Shown: piece by piece, positions 7,701 through 13,881 of the stretch
Layout of the letters: each line of letters starts with the position of its first letter
Position numbering within the stretch: position 1 is the first letter of the stretch
Assembly: GCA_019425655.1 (NCBI GenBank)
Contig: NQWY01024895.1
Coordinates: 1 to 20,239 of the forward strand
DNA length: 20,239 bases
Reading direction: 5' to 3'
Origin: Rhizophagus prolifer
Lineage: Eukaryota; Glomeromycota; Glomeromycetes; Glomerales; Glomeraceae
Position numbers and translations under genes: made by a program
Notes under the pieces: generated by a model
Seen by the model: the letters and a program-made list of their open reading frames with translations, nothing else
What the model was told of the DNA's origin: nothing
Database searches by the model: none

Positions 7701-9092
7701 ATGAACATTATAAATAAAATAAAAGAGATTCTGGTCTCGACAGTAGTCGTAGCAAGCGCGGTTTCCTGTATGCCCAAATTAGCTTTGGACAAGGTGAGCC
7801 CGGAACTGCCAGAAGCCTTTCAATATACGGCAACGGCTGACACAGCGAGTGTGGCCAACCTGGAATGGCGACAGTTTTTCAATGACCCGATCTTGCAAGG
7901 TCTGATTGAAAAAGGCATCAAAAATAATTATGATTTGCAGATTGCATTGAAACAGGTTGCCTCTTCGCAGGAACGACTGAAACAGGCCAAGTATATGCAA
8001 TATCCGGAAGTTGGTTTTGGCGTTACAGGTCAAATCACACGACCTTCTGACAACAGTTTGAACGGACAAAGCATCAACTTGTTCCTTGGAAAAAGTTATG
8101 TTGAAGATTACAATGCATCGTTCAATTTGTCTTGGGAAGCCGATATCTGGGGCAAAATAAAGAATCAGCAGGAAGTTTCGAAAATGCAATATCTGCAGAC
8201 CTATGAAGCGACAAAGGCAATTCAAACGCAAGTTGTTGCAGCCATTGCGCAAGGTTATTACAACCTTTTGATGTTGGACAAGCAATTGGAAATTGCCAAA
8301 TCGAATTTAGAGTTAAGTAAAAATACACTTAATATCACAGAAAAAATCTGGCAAAGCGGCGATGCAACATCTTTAGGTGTTCAACTTTTGATTACGCAAC
8401 TGGAACAGAATATTAAAATCCAGGAAAATGCGTTGAGTATTTTGGTGGGTGAAAATCCGGCTAAAATCAGCAGAACGATTGAAATGTCCGACACGTCTCT
8501 TCCTCAGAATTTCTCAGCCGGATTGCCTGCAGCAATGGTAAGCCGCCGTCCGGATGTTCGTCAGCAGGAATTGGTTTTGTTGGAATCTAATGCTTTGATT
8601 GGAATTGCTCAGGCCAATATGTATCCTTCTTTGAAAATCACAGCCAATGGTGGTGTGAATTCATTTAAGTTCGATAACTGGTTTCAGATTCCGGCTTCAT
8701 TGTTTGGCTCTGCTTTAGGCGGGATTACACAGCCAATTTTCCAGAAAAGACAATTGAAAACCAACCTGAATGTCGCGAAAATCCAGAGAGAGAAAAATGT
8801 TCTGGCCTTCCGTCAATCAGTTCTGAATGCCGTTGGCGAAGTTTCAGATGCATTGGTTTCTAATGAAAGCCTGAAAGTTCAGGAACAGAAAGCCGCAGAA
8901 CAGGTTACGACCTTGAAATCCGGAATCCAAAGTGCTGAAAAACTTTATAAAAGCGGATTGGTGAATTACCTGGAAGTCATCACAGCTCAGGCAAATTCTC
9001 TCCAAGCGGAATTGAATCTGGCCTCCATTAAAAGACAACGGCTCAGCAGTATTGTTGATCTTTACCGTGCTCTTGGCGGTGGATGGAAATAG
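7701..9092 (+). CDS. outer-membrane efflux channel lipoprotein, OprM/NodT family
   Basis: A 463-residue TolC-like channel. A lipoprotein signal ends at Cys23 (ASAVSC). The two repeats of the outer-membrane efflux domain are visible: a first half with NLEWRQFFNDPILQGLIEKG, a second with ALIGIAQANMYPSLKITANG and a C-terminal GLVNYLEVITAQ. The sequence AAMVSRRPDVRQQELVLLES is the family's typical RPDVR region. It is the third efflux gene, 144 bp after the pump, and should complete a tripartite envelope-spanning exporter. The gap contains an inverted repeat pair, so its expression could be tuned separately. A terminator follows. Confidence 0.94.
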   Translation: MNIINKIKEILVSTVVVASAVSCMPKLALDKVSPELPEAFQYTATADTASVANLEWRQFFNDPILQGLIEKGIKNNYDLQIALKQVASSQERLKQAKYMQYPEVGFGVTGQITRPSDNSLNGQSINLFLGKSYVEDYNASFNLSWEADIWGKIKNQQEVSKMQYLQTYEATKAIQTQVVAAIAQGYYNLLMLDKQLEIAKSNLELSKNTLNITEKIWQSGDATSLGVQLLITQLEQNIKIQENALSILVGENPAKISRTIEMSDTSLPQNFSAGLPAAMVSRRPDVRQQELVLLESNALIGIAQANMYPSLKITANGGVNSFKFDNWFQIPASLFGSALGGITQPIFQKRQLKTNLNVAKIQREKNVLAFRQSVLNAVGEVSDALVSNESLKVQEQKAAEQVTTLKSGIQSAEKLYKSGLVNYLEVITAQANSLQAELNLASIKRQRLSSIVDLYRALGGGWK

Positions 9093-9114
9093 TAAAATTA
9101 AGTTATTTTTTGTT

Positions 9115-9150
9115 AAAAAGATGTAGTCTTTCGGGACTGCATCTTTTTTT
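9115..9150 (+). terminator. rho-independent terminator of the efflux operon
   Basis: The 9-bp stem GATGTAGTC/GACTGCATC (9120-9128 with 9135-9143, one G-U pair) has a 6-nt loop, TTTCGG. Runs of A before and T after it flank the stem. It is 22 nt past the outer-membrane gene stop. Confidence 0.85.
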
Positions 9151-9222
9151 AATTTGATTAATGGAACTATAAAGATTTCAAATACTTTGAATTTTTTTAT
9201 CAGAGATAGAGATTTCAAATAT

Positions 9223-10050
9223 TTATTTCTTAGAATACTTATCATAAGCCTTTTTCAGCTTTTTGTCATAAGCATTAGAAGCCTGAGACGGCCCGTTATA
9301 TTTCAAAGCAAACCGAGTCCAATCTTTCTTCTGTAAAAACGGGATCAGTTTATTTTTTTTCAGATACATCCCGAATACTTTCAGCTGTAATCCTTCACTT
9401 TTATACATGTCCGCTGTAAAAGATTCTACATTTTTGTACCCGATATCTATTGCATTGAAACCCATAATCTGAAACATTCCCCAAGATGTTGCACAAAGAG
9501 CTGCTTCTTTTACTTCTTTATTGTCGGATAAGGCAATAGCTTTATTCAGTCTTTTATATTCTGCAGCACCACCTAAGTAATATTTTTTTGTCCAGGTTTT
9601 ATATAAAATATCCGGATTTTTTACAGAAAACTTTTTGGGGTCTATTCCTCTTTTAGTAAGTTCTTTCCAAAAGATATGTCCTTCAAATAAAATTTTCGGA
9701 TCACCGTTGATAAGAAACCCTGTTCCATTACTTTCGATTTCGTTGACGGCTTTTACAACAGCTAATTCCAGTTTGTACTGCTTTGCAAAATTTATTAGAT
9801 CATCTTCGGATAAGAATTTGTTTTTCTTAGAAAATATCTCTTGTTGTGTGGAAAGTAAAATTGTCCAGGTTTTAATTCCCACAATCCCATCGACAACCAG
9901 TTTATTCTTTTTCTGAAAATCTTTTACTGCTCTGTCCGTATCAACATCAAAATAATTATCTACGATAATGTAATCGTAGCCCACTTCTAACAATATTTCT
10001 TTGAGGGTATAAACTGTTTTGTTTCTGGATTTGAGTTTAACGGTTTCCAT
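9223..10050 (-). CDS. peptidoglycan-binding domain + N-acetylmuramidase-like protein
   Basis: A 275-residue protein in two parts. Residues about 1-70 resemble a PG_binding_1 domain (VDTDRAVKDFQKKNKLVVDG, then GIKTW). Residues about 85-270 resemble the N-acetylmuramidase domain (DUF3380 type). These include a likely catalytic glutamate in AVNEIESNGTGFL and the family-like stretches ILFEGHIFW and ATSWGMFQIMGFNA. It should cut glycan strands. There is no signal peptide or membrane segment, which is the make-up of phage lysins and some secretion-linked hydrolases. However, no other phage gene is nearby and the gene looks intact. It reads toward the efflux operon and ends about 70 bp past its terminator. 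Its own promoter is not evident. Confidence 0.85.
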   Translation of the reverse strand: METVKLKSRNKTVYTLKEILLEVGYDYIIVDNYFDVDTDRAVKDFQKKNKLVVDGIVGIKTWTILLSTQQEIFSKKNKFLSEDDLINFAKQYKLELAVVKAVNEIESNGTGFLINGDPKILFEGHIFWKELTKRGIDPKKFSVKNPDILYKTWTKKYYLGGAAEYKRLNKAIALSDNKEVKEAALCATSWGMFQIMGFNAIDIGYKNVESFTADMYKSEGLQLKVFGMYLKKNKLIPFLQKKDWTRFALKYNGPSQASNAYDKKLKKAYDKYSKK

Positions 10051-10131
10051 TGCTTTATTTTAAGAGTTTAATTGATGATAATATTAGTAATTTTTTCTTT
10101 TACATCAAGTTACAATCTTAATAAAAAATAA

Positions 10132-10145
10132 AACTTTTAAAAGTT
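10132..10145. repeat. 14-bp palindrome between the muramidase and reductase genes
   Basis: AACTTTTAAAAGTT is self-complementary and lies 14 bp beyond the reductase stop as given on the other side (10160). It could be a small terminator stem or chance in AT-rich DNA. Confidence 0.25.
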
Positions 10146-10159
10146 CTTTCAAGCGTATT

Positions 10160-11170
10160 TTACAGCAAGTCCCTGTGTTCCATAAGATAGGCTAAAGCTT
10201 CTTTTACCGTTTGTTCCGGACTCTTAGGATTAAAACCCAATTCGTTTCTTGATTTTGAAATATCGAAGTTCTGCTGTAATCCTGAAAACATTGCAATGTC
10301 TTTAACGCTTAGTACCGGAGGTTTTCCACTGATTTTAGCTGAAAGTTCCATTACACATGCAATCGCATACAGTACAAATTTAGGAACGGAACCAGGCACT
10401 TTGATTTTCAGTTCCGGATAAAGTTTTTGAGCCAGTTTGGTAGTATCGGTAATGGTCATACATTTTTCGTTGGCTAAAATATAACGCTCCCCGGATCGCC
10501 CTTTTTCTGCGGCAAGACAGCAACCTTCCGCAACATCTTTTACATCTACCCAATTCAGCGTTATTTTGGTATCCATCGGTATTTGCTTGTTTAAAATTAA
10601 TCCCAGTACGCCATAAGAGACATTCAACGGGAGAAATGCTTCACTACCAATCATTGCTCCGGGCATTACGGACACCAATTCAATTCCTAATTCTTTAGCG
10701 AGCTGAAAAGCCAGCTTTTCACCATCATTCTTAGAATTATAATACATATCTCTTCTGTCCGGGTTGTATCCATTACTCTCTTTAGTCGGGAGATTGGTAT
10801 AATCTAAAGCTGCGATGGAACTCACATACACAATTCTTTTTACCCCCGCTTCAGCAGCGGCTTCAATCGTATTACGGGTTCCTTCCATATTGACATCGTA
10901 GATTTCCTTTTTAGGATCTTTGGCCCACAATTTAAATGAAGCACCCACAGCATAAAATGTATGAACTCCTTGAAGAGCCTTTACAAATGAAGCTTTGTCG
11001 GTGATATCTGCCTGCACCACTTCACAGTCCAAATCTTTAAAACAGTCCTTATTTTTGATGTTACGAACGGACGCACGAACCTGAAATCCTTTTTTGATGA
11101 GTAACCTTACCAGATTGTTACCTAAATGTCCATTTGCTCCGGACACTAATACTAAATTCTTACTTGTCAT
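10160..11170 (-). CDS. extended SDR: NAD(P)-dependent epimerase / dihydroflavonol-reductase-like
   Basis: About 336 residues from the chosen start. The Rossmann dinucleotide motif GANGHLGNNL lies at the very N-terminus, followed by VVQADITDKASFV and the active-site region IVYVSSIAAL with YYNSK (YxxxK). This is the pattern of the extended short-chain dehydrogenase group that includes dihydroflavonol-4-reductase-like and 3-beta-HSD-like enzymes. The substrate is unknown. The ATG at 11170 is preferred over the upstream in-frame ATG at 11203 because the domain normally starts a few residues before the GxxGxxG motif. It follows the Crp/Fnr gene by 63 nt on the same strand, with no TAnnTTTG element seen between, so the two are probably co-transcribed. 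Confidence 0.88.
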   Translation of the reverse strand: MTSKNLVLVSGANGHLGNNLVRLLIKKGFQVRASVRNIKNKDCFKDLDCEVVQADITDKASFVKALQGVHTFYAVGASFKLWAKDPKKEIYDVNMEGTRNTIEAAAEAGVKRIVYVSSIAALDYTNLPTKESNGYNPDRRDMYYNSKNDGEKLAFQLAKELGIELVSVMPGAMIGSEAFLPLNVSYGVLGLILNKQIPMDTKITLNWVDVKDVAEGCCLAAEKGRSGERYILANEKCMTITDTTKLAQKLYPELKIKVPGSVPKFVLYAIACVMELSAKISGKPPVLSVKDIAMFSGLQQNFDISKSRNELGFNPKSPEQTVKEALAYLMEHRDLL

Positions 11171-11233
11171 TTTATTGATTTTAAATACTACTGCAAAGTT
11201 CATCCTTGCTTATTCAAAATCACTTCACAAATG

Positions 11234-11809
11234 TTACTTAAAAATCTGTTTGCGGATACGGCTTAAACTTTTAGGGTTCATCCCCAGAAAAGAAGCGATA
11301 TACTGCATTGGAACATTATGCAACAACTCAGGATGTTCTGTCATTAATTTTAAATAGCGTTTTTCTGCGGTAAGTGTAGCCAGTTCTTTCGCCCGTTTCT
11401 CATTGTAGGATAACGATTTCTGAAAAACTAAAAAACTGAAATCTTTAAATGCAGGGCTTTTTTGAGTAAGCAAATCAAGATCTGTCTTTGTAATACGTAA
11501 AAGTTCGCATTCCGTAATACATTCCAGATTTTCATCTGATCGGATCTGATTTGTAAAATTGGAATAAGAAGTAATAAAACCCGGAGGACAATTGATGTGC
11601 GTGGTTACCTCATCGCCTTTATAATTGTAATGAAACAGTCGTACAAAGCCTGAAACCACAAAATATAAATATTGAGGAATTTTTCCTTCTTCTTCAATCA
11701 CTCTGTTTTTGGGATACAGGACGGGTTCAAAATACTGAATGCATAATTCTCTTTCAACATCTGAAAGTTGTGTACGTTCTGAAATAAGACGGATGAGTTG
11801 ATCATGCAT
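11234..11809 (-). CDS. Crp/Fnr-family transcriptional regulator
   Basis: A 191-residue regulator. An N-terminal cyclic-nucleotide-binding-like beta-roll (about 15-115, with PQYLYFVVSGFVRLFHYNYK and PPGFITSYSNF) is joined by a helix to a short C-terminal helix-turn-helix (MQYIASFLGMNPKSLSRIRK). The phosphate-binding signature of true cAMP sensors (GExxxxxxxxRxA) is not evident, so the ligand is probably not cAMP, as in many Bacteroidetes homologues. It lies upstream of the reductase gene in the same direction and may control it. ATG at 11809 fits the domain. Confidence 0.88.
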   Translation of the reverse strand: MHDQLIRLISERTQLSDVERELCIQYFEPVLYPKNRVIEEEGKIPQYLYFVVSGFVRLFHYNYKGDEVTTHINCPPGFITSYSNFTNQIRSDENLECITECELLRITKTDLDLLTQKSPAFKDFSFLVFQKSLSYNEKRAKELATLTAEKRYLKLMTEHPELLHNVPMQYIASFLGMNPKSLSRIRKQIFK

Positions 11810-11829
11810 AATATCATTTTTAAATTCAT

Positions 11830-11866
11830 CAGTTCAAAAAACTGGAATTATGATCATTCAAATATA
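11830..11866 (-). promoter_or_regulatory. putative promoter of the Crp/Fnr gene with a small palindrome
   Basis: On the minus strand TATATTTG (11866-11859) matches the TAnnTTTG -7 element, about 50 nt before the ATG. No clear -33 TTG was found. Just downstream, CAGTT-CAAAA-AACTG (plus strand 11830-11844) is an inverted repeat where an autoregulator could bind. The promoter match is better supported than the operator idea. Confidence 0.45.
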
Positions 11867-11932
11867 ACATTACTATTCTTTATAAACACTGGAAAAAACG
11901 ATCAGAAAAGTACCATTACTATTTTTACTTAA

Positions 11933-11966
11933 AATGCCAAATGATAGTTTATAATCATTTGGCATT
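11933..11966 (-). terminator. terminator hairpin after tRNA-Arg
   Basis: A perfect 13-bp stem, AATGCCAAATGAT/ATCATTTGGCATT, with an 8-nt loop begins 11 nt after the tRNA 3' end. It is followed on the minus strand by TTTAAG. It would end the tRNA transcript and shield the Crp/Fnr promoter. Confidence 0.75.
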
Positions 11967-11977
11967 CTTTGTTCTAG

Positions 11978-12049
11978 TGACCGCAGAAGGATTCGAACCC
12001 TCACTGTCGGAGCCGAAATCCGAAGTTCTATCCATTAAACTATGCAGCC
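11978..12049 (-). tRNA. tRNA-Arg (anticodon TCG)
   Basis: A 72-nt cloverleaf read by eye. The acceptor stem is GGCTGCA/TGCGGTC (two G-U pairs) with discriminator A. The D stem is GTTT/GAAC. The anticodon stem is TCGGA/TCCGA with loop TTTCGGC, giving anticodon TCG at 12016-12014. The T arm is GAGGG-TTCGAAT-CCTTC. No CCA is encoded. The 5' 15 nt overlap the alternative-frame end of the adjoining barrel gene, whose TAA falls in the tRNA D arm. Confidence 0.93.
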
Positions 12050-12205
12050 CTTCACACCTCCAAGAAACTGTGCTCCTAAAACTTTGTAACCCAGATAATT
12101 CTGATATTTGGCATTCAGTAGATTATTTCCGAGTGCGAAAATACTGAAATTTTTGTGAATTTTGTACTCTGCGGATAAGTTTAAATCTGCAAACCCACCA
12201 ACTAG
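12035..12205 (-). pseudogene. displaced-frame 3' end of the outer-membrane barrel gene, stopping inside the tRNA
   Basis: From about 12205 the barrel-like sequence continues in another frame: LVGGFADLNLSAEYKIHKNF, then LGNNLLNAKYQNYLGYKVLG. This is typical of the last strands of TonB-receptor-like barrels. One extra base (or two lost) near 12205 separates it from the main frame. The stop TAA is at 12037-12035, within tRNA-Arg, and the last codons read through the tRNA 5' arm. The usual C-terminal aromatic residue of outer-membrane proteins is missing. A sequencing error at the shift is possible. Confidence 0.7.
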
Positions 12206-13688
12206 TATATTTTGCACCCAGATTAAACTGGAATAATGGCTTGTAATAAACTTCTTCCAGATTGTCCAGTTTATATTTCATAAAATGTAAACCCGCATCA
12301 ACAATCAGATTTTCTATTGGGAAAGCCTGCAAATCTCCTTTTACTTCCATCAGAGTTCCGCTATCATAGATTGAACTGAAAGTATTTGCATAATCATAAC
12401 CTTGTCTGCCTGCGCTGACATTAGTATCAAACAGATTATTATTGTAGAAAAACTGAGCGTTATTCACTTTGCTGAATCCTGCATTAACATCATATTTAAA
12501 AGTCTGGTCCACATCACCTTTCAAACCGAAATAGAAATGATATTTGGTTTCTGTCGGCGTTAAAACCAAATCAGAAATCAAATAAGGATTTTCGTCTAAC
12601 AAATTGCCATAAGTATTCAATTTCAAACCACCGTCAACGCCTCCATAAAATTTGAATTCATCTGCTGCAGCAACCAATACTTCTGCTCTTGGAAACCAAT
12701 AGAATTTATTATTTTTTGATTCTTCTGTTACATTGCTGGAATTTTTAGAATTAAGGAAACTAAAATCAGAACCAATTAACAAATAAGAATCGCCTTTGTA
12801 GAAAGTGATTTTGGGCGATAAGGTAAAATTGAATTGATTATTAGTATTCTTATTCAGGATATCAAATTTGGAATTAACCGTTTCCAGATTGATTCCCAAA
12901 TCTCCATTCGCTGTAATATCATCGTAAACAGAAAAATCGTGCTTGGACAAATTAACATCCAAATTAGCATAGTTTTCACTGGCTCCGAAATGGTCGCTTA
13001 AGAAATACGATTTCACACGAACGTTATTCAGAATTTCATTGGAGTAATGGTCGTAATAACCATTCACACTGAATCTATTCACTTTTTGCTGCAAATCGAC
13101 ATCATTATTTGAAGGCGTCAATGCATAAATCCCGTAATAATTGTAATTGTTGAAAGCATAATTGGCATCAATATTAAACTTTCCGCTTTCCGTGTAAATA
13201 TTGGCAAAACCACCGATTTTTGCTTCATTCTGCTTAGAATCCCATTCGTAAACTTTTTTCAGGCCGCTTGTAGAAAGATAATGCGCATCCGCTCCAATCT
13301 CAACATTATCCTGGATTTTCCCAGAAATATTAGCATCTGCCAAAAATTTACCATAATTCCCATAACCCAATCTAAAATAATTAGACTGATAATTATTGGA
13401 GAATTTCGGAGAAATATCTTCACCCTGGATTTCGGTGGTTTTGAAATCAGAAACCGGCGGGACATTCACAATGTCATATTTCAGATTCAGCGAATCTTCC
13501 TTTTTCTTGTTATCCGGCGGATAGTTTTTTTCCTGAACAACAGATGTTTTTTTCTTCTCGATCTTCTTGACTTCCGGTTCTCTTTTTCTATTAAGAATCA
13601 ATTGCTCTTCTTTGATTTGAGCTCCTAATTCTGAGATCCCGACTGTTCCCAAAAATGCCAAAACGGCGATATATTTTAGTTTGTTCAT
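12123..13688 (-). CDS. TonB-dependent-receptor-like outer-membrane beta-barrel protein, frame-changed 3' end
   Basis: The open frame gives 521 residues. A signal peptide is present (hydrophobic 6-20, then ELGAQ). Next comes a lysine/proline-rich periplasmic stretch (about 30-70), then many alternating hydrophobic/aromatic strands (NYFRLGYGNYGKFLADANIS, GYDYANTFSSIYDSG) typical of a large barrel. No plug domain or TonB box is obvious, so transport is unproven. The final 27 or so residues of this frame (after GAKYTS) are not barrel-like; the barrel sequence goes on in another frame to 12035. It follows the TPR gene on the same strand, 193 bp away. That pairing recurs in Flavobacteriia, and the two products may work together at the outer membrane. 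Confidence 0.8.
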   Translation of the reverse strand: MNKLKYIAVLAFLGTVGISELGAQIKEEQLILNRKREPEVKKIEKKKTSVVQEKNYPPDNKKKEDSLNLKYDIVNVPPVSDFKTTEIQGEDISPKFSNNYQSNYFRLGYGNYGKFLADANISGKIQDNVEIGADAHYLSTSGLKKVYEWDSKQNEAKIGGFANIYTESGKFNIDANYAFNNYNYYGIYALTPSNNDVDLQQKVNRFSVNGYYDHYSNEILNNVRVKSYFLSDHFGASENYANLDVNLSKHDFSVYDDITANGDLGINLETVNSKFDILNKNTNNQFNFTLSPKITFYKGDSYLLIGSDFSFLNSKNSSNVTEESKNNKFYWFPRAEVLVAAADEFKFYGGVDGGLKLNTYGNLLDENPYLISDLVLTPTETKYHFYFGLKGDVDQTFKYDVNAGFSKVNNAQFFYNNNLFDTNVSAGRQGYDYANTFSSIYDSGTLMEVKGDLQAFPIENLIVDAGLHFMKYKLDNLEEVYYKPLFQFNLGAKYTSWWVCRFKLIRRVQNSQKFQYFRTRK

Positions 13689-13710
13689 TTAAATTTTATT
13701 TAAAATCAAA

Positions 13711-13860
13711 TTAATCGCAAAGGCGCAATTTGTTTGGATTCAAAATTCGTTTAAAAGTCGCAAAAAAAGATTCAAATCTTAAACTACAATTTTATCGAAG
13801 ATAAAATCTTTGCGTCTCTAAACATTTTTTATTTTTAAATTTTTGCGACTTTGCGATTAA
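13711..13860 (-). repeat. inverted pair of TTAATCGCAAAG(G/T)CGCAA between TPR and barrel genes
   Basis: The left arm is 13711-13728 and the right arm 13843-13860. They match in 17 of 18 positions as inverted repeats around 114 bp. The core is a variant of the CGCAAAGGCACAAA repeat seen at 174-219 and 7564-7682. It fills almost the whole intergenic gap and could form an mRNA stem between the two genes. Confidence 0.65.
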
Positions 13861-13881
13861 AATACAAAGCCAATATTTTAC

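Noticed and set aside
7779-8285. 168-residue minus-strand frame opposite the outer-membrane channel gene
   Set aside because: Antisense shadow; the forward frame has full family motifs and a lipoprotein signal.
9223-10050. Prophage remnant around the muramidase gene
   Set aside because: No capsid, tail, holin, integrase or other phage gene lies on either side, and the gene itself looks intact.
11978-12049. Attachment site of an integrated element at tRNA-Arg
   Set aside because: No integrase and no second copy of the tRNA 3' end were seen in the window; the 3' side carries only its terminator and ordinary regulator genes.
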